From: Streptococcus sp. 116-D4
Lineage (GTDB): Bacteria; Bacillota; Bacilli; Lactobacillales; Streptococcaceae
Direction of reading: 5' to 3'
Assembly (NCBI RefSeq): GCF_009731465.1
Contig: NZ_AP021887.1
Coordinates: 490,001-554,000, forward strand
Length of the DNA: 64,000 nucleotides
The first letter of the stretch is position 1; each line of letters starts with the position of its first letter. The position numbers and the translations under genes are program-made. Below the pieces are notes generated by a model. It saw nothing but the letters and a program-made list of their open reading frames with translations, made no database searches and was not told the DNA's origin. Below, in pieces: positions 36,744 to 44,773 of the stretch.

Positions 36744-37462
36744 AGGTCACCTCCATTGAAAAAGAGTCGATTACCGTAAGCTTCTTTGAGATTGGCTTCG
36801 GTAAAGGTTTCTTTGGTCGGACCAAAAGCAATCACTTCTCGATTGACAAGCAGGACTTGATCGAAGTAGTGGGGAACCTTGCTGAGGTCGTGGTGGACGA
36901 TGAGAACCGTCTTCCCAGCTTTTTTCAGATCTCTCAGCGTATTCATGATGATTTCCTCACTGACTGAGTCAATCCCAACAAAGGGTTCATCCAAGAGGAT
37001 ATAGTCGGCTTCCTGCACCAAACATCTGGCAATCAAGACCCGCTGGAATTGACCTCCAGACAGTTGACTGATTTGCCGTTCAGCATAGTCAGCTAGGCCG
37101 ACGATTTCAAGGGCTTCTTGCACTTTCTTCCAATGTTTAGCATTTAAACTTCGAAAGAGAGGAATAGAGGGAAATAGTCCTAACGAGACGCATTCCTTGA
37201 CCTTGATGGGAAAGTTGTAGTCGATATTGATTTTTTGTTCGACATAGGCGATTCGATGTAAGGATTTTTTAACTTCCTTGTCATCGAGAAATGCCTGACC
37301 TTGATGTGGGATAATTCCCAGCATACCTTTTAATAAGGTTGATTTTCCAGCGCCGTTTGGGCCAATAATTCCGGTAATAGTGGGTCCTTGGAGCACTAGT
37401 GAAATATCCTTTAGTGCCAACGTTTCTTTGTAGGAGACACTGAGGTTTTCGATATGTATCAT
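36740..37462 (-). CDS. psaB: Manganese ABC transporter ATP-binding protein PsaB
   Basis: A 240-residue ABC ATPase. Walker A is GPNGAGKST, the signature is [14 protein letters not shown], and Walker B is [12 protein letters not shown]. The H-loop is in [10 protein letters not shown]. First gene of psaBCA on the minus strand, with AGGAGG 11 bases before its start and the promoter/operator at 37487-37522. Confidence 0.95.
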   Translation of the reverse strand: MIHIENLSVSYKETLALKDISLVLQGPTITGIIGPNGAGKSTLLKGMLGIIPHQGQAFLDDKEVKKSLHRIAYVEQKINIDYNFPIKVKECVSLGLFPSIPLFRSLNAKHWKKVQEALEIVGLADYAERQISQLSGGQFQRVLIARCLVQEADYILLDEPFVGIDSVSEEIIMNTLRDLKKAGKTVLIVHHDLSKVPHYFDQVLLVNREVIAFGPTKETFTEANLKEAYGNRLFFNGGDL

Positions 37463-37486
37463 ACAGTTATATTCCTCCTATCTTTT

Positions 37487-37522
37487 AATATACCTTAAAA
37501 TAAAAATTAAGTCAAGTTAATT
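37487..37522 (-). promoter_or_regulatory. psaBCA promoter with PsaR (MntR-type) operator
   Basis: On the minus strand: -35 TTGACT, 17-base spacer, -10 TATATT (plus-strand 37487-37492). AATTAACTTGACTTAATTTT covers the -35 and matches, as I remember it, the site bound by the DtxR-family repressor PsaR with Mn2+. Manganese-dependent repression is therefore expected. Confidence 0.82.
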
Positions 37523-37641
37523 TTCGTAAATATTTAAAATATTAACTAGAAAACAATCAGGAGAAGACGGTATTTTTAATTGCAATCCCAAGGGAATTTT
37601 GCTAAGCTAGGAATAAGTGAAAATAGGAAAGCGAGAACAAG

Positions 37642-39534
37642 ATGACACGTTATCAAGATGATTTTTATGATGCTATAAATGGTGAATGGGAAAAGACTGC
37701 CGTCATTCCAGCTGATAAATCGAGAACAGGTGGTTTTATCGACCTTGACGAAGAAATTGAAGACTTGATGCTAACGACGACTGACAAGTGGTTGGCTGGA
37801 GAAGAGGTGCCTGATGATGCTATCTTGGCAAATTTTGTCAAATACCACGCTATGGTAAGAGACTTCGATAAGCGAGAAGCTGATGGTATTACACCTGTCT
37901 TACCACTCCTTAAAGAATTCCAAGAATTGGAGACTTTTGCGGATTTTACAGCTAGACTAGCAGAGTTTGAACTTGCAGGAAAACCTAGCTTCCTTCCATT
38001 TGGAGTATCACCAGACTTTATGGATGCTAGAACCAATGTTCTTTGGGCTAGTGCTCCAGGAACTATCTTGCCTGACACAACCTACTATGCGGAAGACCAT
38101 CCACAGCGTGAGGAATTATTGAACCTTTGGAAAGAAAGTACTTCTAATCTCCTCAAAGCCTATAACTTCTCAGATGAAGAAATCAAAGATCTTTTAGAGA
38201 AACGATTGGAATTGGACCGCCGTATCGCAGCTGTCGTACTTTCAAACGAAGAGAGTTCAGAATATGCCAAACTTTACCATCCATACGCTTACGAAGATTT
38301 TAAAAAGTTTGCCCCTGCTCTACCTCTAGATGACTTTTTCCAAGCTGTTCTTGGTCAAGTACCTGATAAGGTCATTGTAGATGAAGAACGTTTCTGGCAA
38401 GCAGCAGAGCAATTCTATAGTCAAGAAGCTTGGCCTTTGCTCAAGGCAAGCTTGATCTTGAGTGTGGTAAATCTTTCAACTAGCTATTTAACAGATGAGA
38501 TTCGTATCTTGTCAGGTGCCTACGGACGAGCTCTTTCAGGAGTTCCAGAAGCCAAAGACAAGGTCAAGGCAGCCTATCAGCTAGCACAAGGACCTTTTAA
38601 ACAAGCTCTTGGCCTTTGGTATGCCCATGAAAAATTCTCTCCAGAAGCTAAGGCGGATGTAGAGAAAAAAGTGGCAACCATGATTGATGTTTATAAGGAG
38701 CGTTTGGCTAAAAATGACTGGCTGACTCCTGAAACGCGAGAAAAAGCCATCGTCAAACTCAATGTCATCAAGCCTTATATCGGTTATCCAGAAGAACTGC
38801 CAGCCCGCTATAAGGATAAGGTAGTGGATGAATCTGCTAGCCTCTTTGAGAATGCCCTAGCCTTTGCGCGTGTGGAAATCAAGCACAGTTGGAGCAAGTG
38901 GAATCAGCCGGTTGACTACAAGGAGTGGGGAATGCCAGCTCATATGGTGAATGCATACTACAATCCACAAAAGAACTTGATTGTCTTCCCAGCCGCTATC
39001 TTACAGGCACCATTCTATGACTTGCACCAGTCATCTTCTGCCAACTATGGTGGTATTGGTGCGGTTATTGCCCATGAAATTTCTCACGCTTTTGATACTA
39101 ATGGAGCGTCCTTTGATGAAAATGGTAGCCTCCAGGACTGGTGGACAGAGAACGACTATGCTGCCTTTAAAGAGAAAACACAGAAGGTTATCGACCAGTT
39201 TGATGGTCAAGAATCTTACGGTGCAAAAATCAATGGGAAACTAACCGTGTCAGAAAACGTTGCCGACCTTGGAGGAATCGCTGCAGCGCTTGAAGCAGCT
39301 AAGAGAGAACCAGACTTCTCAGCTGAAGAGTTCTTCCATAACTTTGCTCGTATCTGGCGCATGAAAGGTCGCCCAGAGTTGATGAAACTCATGGCTAGCG
39401 TTGATGTGCACGCGCCAGCTAAACTCCGTGTTAACATCCAAGTGCCGAACTTTGATGACTTCTTTACAACCTATGATGTCAAAGAAGGTGACGGAATGTG
39501 GCGCTCACCAGAAGACCGTGTGATTATTTGGTAA
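37642..39534 (+). CDS. pepO: Endopeptidase PepO (M13 family)
   Basis: A 630-residue zinc metallopeptidase. The HEISH motif starts at H478 with catalytic E479 and H482; the third ligand is E538 in SENVADLGG. NAYYNPQKNLIVFPAAILQ is the substrate-binding NAYY motif. No signal peptide is visible; pneumococcal PepO is nonetheless reported at the surface, where it binds plasminogen and C1q. It diverges from psaBCA across a 179-base gap that holds the PsaR operator. A terminator and the SRRP island follow. Confidence 0.95.
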   Translation: MTRYQDDFYDAINGEWEKTAVIPADKSRTGGFIDLDEEIEDLMLTTTDKWLAGEEVPDDAILANFVKYHAMVRDFDKREADGITPVLPLLKEFQELETFADFTARLAEFELAGKPSFLPFGVSPDFMDARTNVLWASAPGTILPDTTYYAEDHPQREELLNLWKESTSNLLKAYNFSDEEIKDLLEKRLELDRRIAAVVLSNEESSEYAKLYHPYAYEDFKKFAPALPLDDFFQAVLGQVPDKVIVDEERFWQAAEQFYSQEAWPLLKASLILSVVNLSTSYLTDEIRILSGAYGRALSGVPEAKDKVKAAYQLAQGPFKQALGLWYAHEKFSPEAKADVEKKVATMIDVYKERLAKNDWLTPETREKAIVKLNVIKPYIGYPEELPARYKDKVVDESASLFENALAFARVEIKHSWSKWNQPVDYKEWGMPAHMVNAYYNPQKNLIVFPAAILQAPFYDLHQSSSANYGGIGAVIAHEISHAFDTNGASFDENGSLQDWWTENDYAAFKEKTQKVIDQFDGQESYGAKINGKLTVSENVADLGGIAAALEAAKREPDFSAEEFFHNFARIWRMKGRPELMKLMASVDVHAPAKLRVNIQVPNFDDFFTTYDVKEGDGMWRSPEDRVIIW

Positions 39535-39565
39535 TATAATTAATGCTTTAATTATAATATTTTCT
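39533..39565 (+). terminator. Possible AT-only terminator after pepO
   Basis: AATATAATTAA pairs with TTAATTATAATATT (one bulge), followed by TTT. The stem has no G-C pairs, so efficiency is doubtful. Confidence 0.45.
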
Positions 39566-39999
39566 ATAGTTGTTTTCTTTAGATTAGATTTTATGCTCAT
39601 TGTTAACAACTATCAATATTTGTATAGTTTAGAATCTTATAAGTGAACAATCGATTCTTAATATACTCCATTGTCATTTTTCTTGTTATAAAATAAGTAA
39701 AGCTTATCTATTATTAAAATGTTGGACTTTTGTTAGTTGGATTAAGGATATGGTTAGTTTTGCATGTATGTTAGGAGAGATGACTCAAATATTTTATAAA
39801 ATATAAAATGAAATTTATGGTTTGCTATAATTGAGCAAACCATATAATCTTATGGATGATACATGGATGATTATGCTATAATAGTTTCAACTAGCGTTAT
39901 TTCATTGATTTATCTATAAGAAAAGAATTAATCATATTGCAAAAATAGATACAATAGTGCTATAATTAGAAATTAAAATGAATAGAATTTAGGAAATCT
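39566..39999 (+). promoter_or_regulatory. AT-rich upstream region of the glycosyltransferase operon
   Basis: No gene is visible in these 434 bases. TGCTATAAT, an extended -10, occurs three times: at 39824-39832, 39874-39882 and 39958-39966. The last has a -35 TTGCAA (39937-39942) with an 18-base spacer and lies 34 bases from the first glycosyltransferase start, so it is the best promoter. The first lies in an 11-bp perfect inverted repeat (39816-39844, TATGGTTTGCT/AGCAAACCATA), which could be an operator. Confidence 0.6.
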
Positions 40000-40878
40000 A
40001 TGGAAAAAATAAGTGTAATAATACCTGCATATAATGCAGAAAAATATTTAGATCAATGTGTTGAAAGTGTACAATCTCAAATATATGATAATATAGAGAT
40101 TATCATTGTTAATGATGGTTCAACAGATCGTACAGCTGCGATGATTGAGCGATTGAAAGAGAAAGACTCTCGGATTAGAACCTTACATAAAAGGAAGAAC
40201 GAGGGCCTTGGAGCGGCTAGAAATAGTGCTCTTGAGCTTGTCACTGGACAGTATGTTTTGTTTTTGGACAGTGACGATTGGATTGATCCCAATCATATCA
40301 GTGACCTCTACGATTTATTAGTGAGAACAGATAGTGATGTGGCAATAGCAAATTTTACTCGCTATATTGAATCTGAGAATAGATACGAGATTCATATTAC
40401 TGACGGTGATTATTACGAGCAGATATTTACTCCTCAAGAGTGGTTCACATATCAGTATGGAAAACCTCATAATTTAAGCCTATGTTTCACGGTTCCATGG
40501 GGTAAATTATATAAGCGAACTCTGTTTGATAATATAATCTATTATACAGGACCTTTTGGTGAGGATGATCGTACAACATGGAAACTATATTTACAAGCAG
40601 ATAAAATCTCTTATATGCACCGTTCAAGTCTAATTTATCGTGTGAATAGCGGAAGCATGACTCAAGTTGCCAATCAGAGTACAGTTTTTTCGGTTGAGCC
40701 TGTATTAGAAAGACTTGCACTATTATCGATGTTAGGATTCAATCTTGAAAATGAAATTGCTGCTTTCGATTGGCGTGCACATATTGGAAAAAATAATGCA
40801 CTGGCTAATGGAGATATATCTACATATAAGAAATTACAGTTTCAATTAGATATGATAGAGAAATATCGAAAACATTAA
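40000..40878 (+). CDS. Family 2 glycosyltransferase (SRRP glycosylation)
   Basis: A 292-residue GT-A fold enzyme. The start ISVIIPAYNAEKYLDQCVES is diagnostic, NDGSTD is at 38-43 and the metal-binding DSDD at 90-93. A shared C-terminal region ends in LDMIEKYRKH. It is closely related to the GT2 at 43650 and to the GT2 half of the gene at 41902, so the three likely arose by duplication. It would extend the GlcNAc-based glycans on the adhesin. Sugar donor unknown. GGAAATC stands before the ATG. Confidence 0.85.
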   Translation: MEKISVIIPAYNAEKYLDQCVESVQSQIYDNIEIIIVNDGSTDRTAAMIERLKEKDSRIRTLHKRKNEGLGAARNSALELVTGQYVLFLDSDDWIDPNHISDLYDLLVRTDSDVAIANFTRYIESENRYEIHITDGDYYEQIFTPQEWFTYQYGKPHNLSLCFTVPWGKLYKRTLFDNIIYYTGPFGEDDRTTWKLYLQADKISYMHRSSLIYRVNSGSMTQVANQSTVFSVEPVLERLALLSMLGFNLENEIAAFDWRAHIGKNNALANGDISTYKKLQFQLDMIEKYRKH

Positions 40879-40896
40879 GGAAATGTGAGGCGAAAG

Positions 40897-41889
40897 ATGC
40901 GCGTTTATATTACGAATATTAATGGTCAGTCTGGGCAGAGTACAGCTCAGTTGTGTCAAAATACGGTGACAGATGTGGCTGTTTCTCTAGGGTATCGTGA
41001 ATTAGGAATTTATTGTTATCAAATTCATACAGATACTGAAAGTGAAATGAGTAAACGGTTGGATGGTATTGTATCAGGATTACGACATGGAGATGTCGTA
41101 ATTTTTCAAACCCCCACATGGAATACAACAGAATTCGATGAGAAGTTAATGAATAAATTGAAATTATACGATATTAAAATTGTGCTATTTATTCACGATG
41201 TAGTTCCACTTATGTTTTCTGGGAATTTTTACCTAATGGATCGAACAATCTCATATTACAATAAAGCAGATGTAATAATCGCTCCAAGTCAGAGAATGAT
41301 CGATCAGCTGAGAAAATTTGGCCTGAATGTTGCGAAAACAGTAATTCAAGGAATGTGGGATCATCCGACTCAAGCTCCTATGTTTTCAGCAAGTCTGAAA
41401 AAAGAAATTCATTTCCCTGGGAATCCCGAACGTTTTAGTTTTGTGAAAGAGTGGAATTATGATATTCCTTTAAAATTATATACATGGCAAAATACTGAAT
41501 TGCCACAGAATGTTCATAAATTGAATTACAGACCAGATGAACAACTTCTAATGGAGATGTCGCAGGGAGGATTTGGTTTGATATGGATGGATGACAAAGA
41601 TAAGGAGTACCAATCGCTGTATTGTCCATATAAGCTAGGAAGTTTTTTAGCGGCAGGTATTCCTGTTATTGTGCAAGAAGGAATTGCTAATCAAGACTTG
41701 ATAGAGAAAAATGGTCTCGGTTGGGTTGTTAAGGATATAGAAGAAGCTATTGTTAAAATCCAAAACGTGACTGAAAATGAATATGCAGAATTAGTTAAAA
41801 ATGTAAGAAGATTTAATCCTATTTTGCGAGAGGGTTTCTTTACAAGAAGATTGCTAACAGAAGCTGTATTGGAAGCTATGTGTGACTAG
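40897..41889 (+). CDS. gtf3: Gtf3-like glycosyltransferase
   Basis: A 330-residue GT-B fold transferase of the Gtf3/Nss group found in SRRP loci. [20 protein letters not shown] at the N-terminus, [20 protein letters not shown] in the middle and [18 protein letters not shown] at the C-terminal nucleotide-binding side are typical. Gtf3 of S. parasanguinis adds glucose to GlcNAc on Fap1. I chose ATG 40897 (GAGG six bases upstream); the frame can also begin at a GTG at 40885. Confidence 0.83.
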   Translation: MRVYITNINGQSGQSTAQLCQNTVTDVAVSLGYRELGIYCYQIHTDTESEMSKRLDGIVSGLRHGDVVIFQTPTWNTTEFDEKLMNKLKLYDIKIVLFIHDVVPLMFSGNFYLMDRTISYYNKADVIIAPSQRMIDQLRKFGLNVAKTVIQGMWDHPTQAPMFSASLKKEIHFPGNPERFSFVKEWNYDIPLKLYTWQNTELPQNVHKLNYRPDEQLLMEMSQGGFGLIWMDDKDKEYQSLYCPYKLGSFLAAGIPVIVQEGIANQDLIEKNGLGWVVKDIEEAIVKIQNVTENEYAELVKNVRRFNPILREGFFTRRLLTEAVLEAMCD

Positions 41890-41901
41890 GAGGAGTGAAT
41901 A

Positions 41902-43650
41902 GTGGAGAGATTATCAGAAATTAACGTACTTCCTATCTTGGAAAGTCTTACTTATATTAAAAAAAATCATGCTTCTGTTGTTCGGTTTGGAGATGGCGAA
42001 ATTGATTTGATGACAGGGCATTCTATTCCATATCAAACACATAATGATAAATTAGCAAAAAAATTAAAGCAAATTTTACAGACCAAAAGCGATGAAAATC
42101 TTCTTGTTTGTTTACCTGATGTTTTTTCAAATATGGAGCGTTACAATCAAAATGCACAAATTTTTTGGGAAGGCCATTTTTTAAAGTATTCTAATTTTTA
42201 TTTAGATAATTGTAATTCCCCATTTTATGGTTCAACATTTATTTCCAGACCTTATATTGATCTGGTTGACAAATCAGTTTCAGAAACTTATTTTTCATCC
42301 TTAAAAGAATTGTGGAAAGAAAAAGATATTTTAATTGTTGAGGGAGCGACATCACGTTCAGGTGTTGGAAATGATCTATTTTCTGAAGCTTCTTCTATTA
42401 AACGAATTATATGTCCATCCAAAAATGCATTTCAATATTATGATGAAATTTTTCAAAAGATTAAAAAACATGGCAAAGACCGACTAATATTGATTATGCT
42501 TGGGCCAACAGCAAAAGTTCTTGTTTCTGAATTAGCTTGTCAAGGGTATCAAGCAATTGATTTGGGCCACATTGATTCTGAGTATGAGTGGTATGAGATG
42601 GGAGCTACTCATAAAGTAAAATTAGCTAATAAGCATACCGCTGAATTTAATCATGATGAAGGTATAGAATTAGAACTTGATCAGAAATATCAACAACAAA
42701 TTATTGCTAGAATTGGAGTTGGTAACTTTAATGAAATACAAGTAGAAAAGGTAGAAGAGATGGATACTAGCGAATTGATTAGTGTGATTGTTCCTGTTTA
42801 TAACGTTGAACAATATTTAAAACGTTGCCTTGATTCTTTGCTGAAGCAATCGTATGAAAACTTTGAAATTCTTTTGGTCAATGATGGTTCAACTGATAGT
42901 AGCTCATTGATTTGTGAAGATTATGCTAAAAGAGATGGGCGAATTCGTGTTTATCATCAAATGAATGCAGGCCCATCGGCTGCTAGGAATACTGGTATAA
43001 CCTTTGCAACCGGCAAGTATATCACATTTATTGATTCGGATGATTTTGTGGAGGAAACCTACCTAGAACATTTGTATCGAGCTTTAGTGGATAACGATTC
43101 TGATATTTCTATTTGCAATTTTAATTCTTTTAACGAAGAACGACAGTCATTCCTTTTTTCTATTACGAAAGAAAAATATTTTAGCAAAAATTATACAGTT
43201 GCAGAATGGATGAATCTAGAAAGTTCTCCAAATAATAATCTTTTTTTAACATTTACATTTTCACCGACCAAATTGTTTAAAGCAGAACTGTTTGATGGAA
43301 TTCGGTTTCCAATAGGGCGACTAAGAGAAGATGACGCAACGATTTATCGGCTTTATTTGAAAGCAAAACAAGTTACCTTTATCAATGAAGGTTCTTATTA
43401 CTATTCTCAAAGGAAAGAAGGACTTTCTAGAACTCGAATGTTGGACGATATTTCTAGTATGATTACTAATGCAGAGGAGCGAATTGCTCTTCTTGCAGCT
43501 ATGGGATATGATTTGACTGAACAGATAAAGTCATATAAGGGACGTTTGAAGAAGTGTTGTGAAGATGCTCTACGAAATGGTCAGATAGAACTTTATCAAC
43601 AGTGTTGTAACAAGCTGGACCTGATAGAAAATTATTCAAAGGAGAAATAA
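41902..43650 (+). CDS. Two-domain glycosyltransferase: GT-D (DUF1792) plus GT2, dGT1 type
   Basis: A 582-residue fusion. The N-terminal half (about 1-270) is DUF1792, the GT-D fold first shown in dGT1 of S. parasanguinis, with the metal-binding DxE at D31-G-E33 (RFGDGEIDLM). The C-terminal half begins near residue 292 (ISVIVPVYNVEQYLKRCLDS) and is a GT2 with D378-S-D380-D381. dGT1 adds successive sugars to the Fap1 glycan, each domain performing a separate transfer. GTG start with AGGAGGAG upstream. It overlaps the next gene by one base. Confidence 0.88.
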   Translation: MERLSEINVLPILESLTYIKKNHASVVRFGDGEIDLMTGHSIPYQTHNDKLAKKLKQILQTKSDENLLVCLPDVFSNMERYNQNAQIFWEGHFLKYSNFYLDNCNSPFYGSTFISRPYIDLVDKSVSETYFSSLKELWKEKDILIVEGATSRSGVGNDLFSEASSIKRIICPSKNAFQYYDEIFQKIKKHGKDRLILIMLGPTAKVLVSELACQGYQAIDLGHIDSEYEWYEMGATHKVKLANKHTAEFNHDEGIELELDQKYQQQIIARIGVGNFNEIQVEKVEEMDTSELISVIVPVYNVEQYLKRCLDSLLKQSYENFEILLVNDGSTDSSSLICEDYAKRDGRIRVYHQMNAGPSAARNTGITFATGKYITFIDSDDFVEETYLEHLYRALVDNDSDISICNFNSFNEERQSFLFSITKEKYFSKNYTVAEWMNLESSPNNNLFLTFTFSPTKLFKAELFDGIRFPIGRLREDDATIYRLYLKAKQVTFINEGSYYYSQRKEGLSRTRMLDDISSMITNAEERIALLAAMGYDLTEQIKSYKGRLKKCCEDALRNGQIELYQQCCNKLDLIENYSKEK

Positions 43651-44525
43651 TGGAAAAAGTAAGCGTGATTGTACCAATATACAACGCCGGAGAATATCTT
43701 CGGCCTTGCTTAGAGAGTATCGTTAACCAGACTTATTTGAATCTTGAAATTATTTTAATTAATGATGGTTCAACAGATACATCAGCTGCTATTTGTGAAG
43801 AATTTCGCCAGATAGATTCTCGGATTAGGGTGATACACAGGAAATTGGGAGGAAGCGGAGTAGGTGCTGCTAGAAATGCTGCTTTACCATTAGTTACAGG
43901 AGATTTTATCTTATTTGTAGATAATGATGACTGGTTAGAACTAAATCATATTGAAATATTATACAAAGATTTAAAGAATACCGGTAGCGACATTGCAGTC
44001 GCAAACTTTACAGAGTTCTTTGAAGAAAGACAAAGTTTTGCTTTTCATGTGGATGTGTCGGACCCTTATCTAGAAATTTATACACCTCAGGAATGGTTTG
44101 AAAAACAGTATGATGGACGATTATCATTTAGTCAGTGCTTTACAGTTCCATGGGGAAAATTATATAAAGCAGAGCTTTTTCAAGATATTGTTTATCCTGA
44201 AGAAGAGAAAGTAGAAGATGATCTAACAACCTGGAAAGTATATTTAATGGCTGATCGTATTTCTTATCGTAATTTGGGCTTGTACTATCATCGGAAACGC
44301 CCAACTAGTGTGACAAGCGTGGTTGAAATAGAACATGTGTTTCCAATCAAGAGTATTGAAGAACGTGTAACGGTACTTTCTCTCATAGGTTTCGATATTT
44401 CTAATGAATTAAGAGCCTATCGATGGCGACTAGAAAAGCATAAGGATAGTTATATTTCACGTGGAGATGCTTATAATTACAAAAAATGTTTGCAGAAACT
44501 AAAAATGATAGAAAAATATAGATAA
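43650..44525 (+). CDS. Family 2 glycosyltransferase (SRRP glycosylation)
   Basis: A 291-residue GT2: VSVIVPIYNAGEYLRPCLES at the start, NDGSTD at 38-43 and D91-N-D93-D94 as the metal site. It shares TPQEWF, CFTVPWGKLYK, the TTWK motif and the MIEKYR ending with the gene at 40000. Here the DxD reads DND rather than DSD. The start codon overlaps the preceding stop (TAATG) with AAAGGAG upstream. Last of the four transferase genes before the adhesin. Confidence 0.85.
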   Translation: MEKVSVIVPIYNAGEYLRPCLESIVNQTYLNLEIILINDGSTDTSAAICEEFRQIDSRIRVIHRKLGGSGVGAARNAALPLVTGDFILFVDNDDWLELNHIEILYKDLKNTGSDIAVANFTEFFEERQSFAFHVDVSDPYLEIYTPQEWFEKQYDGRLSFSQCFTVPWGKLYKAELFQDIVYPEEEKVEDDLTTWKVYLMADRISYRNLGLYYHRKRPTSVTSVVEIEHVFPIKSIEERVTVLSLIGFDISNELRAYRWRLEKHKDSYISRGDAYNYKKCLQKLKMIEKYR

Positions 44526-44601
44526 ATTCTCCAAATAACTTCAACAGCTAAGATAAGTGAAGGTTATTCAATGAAAATAGTAGAATCCAGCATCATCCCT
44601 T

Positions 44602-44652
44602 GCTAAGGTAAGTCCGACTGATTTTGACAATGTTTGTCAAGTAGACCTTAGC
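44602..44652. promoter_or_regulatory. Two-level hairpin upstream of the adhesin gene
   Basis: Outer perfect stem GCTAAGGT/ACCTTAGC and inner stem TTGACA/TGTCAA. No T-run follows directly, so it may be a regulatory structure or a weak end of the glycosyltransferase transcript. Confidence 0.5.
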
Positions 44653-44663
44653 CTTTCACTAAG

Positions 44664-44700
<37 letters not shown>

Positions 44701-44713
44701 ATAAACAAATTAG

Positions 44714-44742
44714 TTGTTTTTTCATAAGAAATATTGTAAAAT
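44714..44742 (+). promoter_or_regulatory. Promoter of the SRRP adhesin gene
   Basis: -35 TTGTTT (44714-44719), 17-base spacer, -10 TAAAAT (44737-44742), 31 bases before the GTG start. AAAAGGAG forms the ribosome site. Confidence 0.7.
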
Positions 44743-44773
44743 AGGTCGATAAAATATAAAAAAGGAGAATTGT

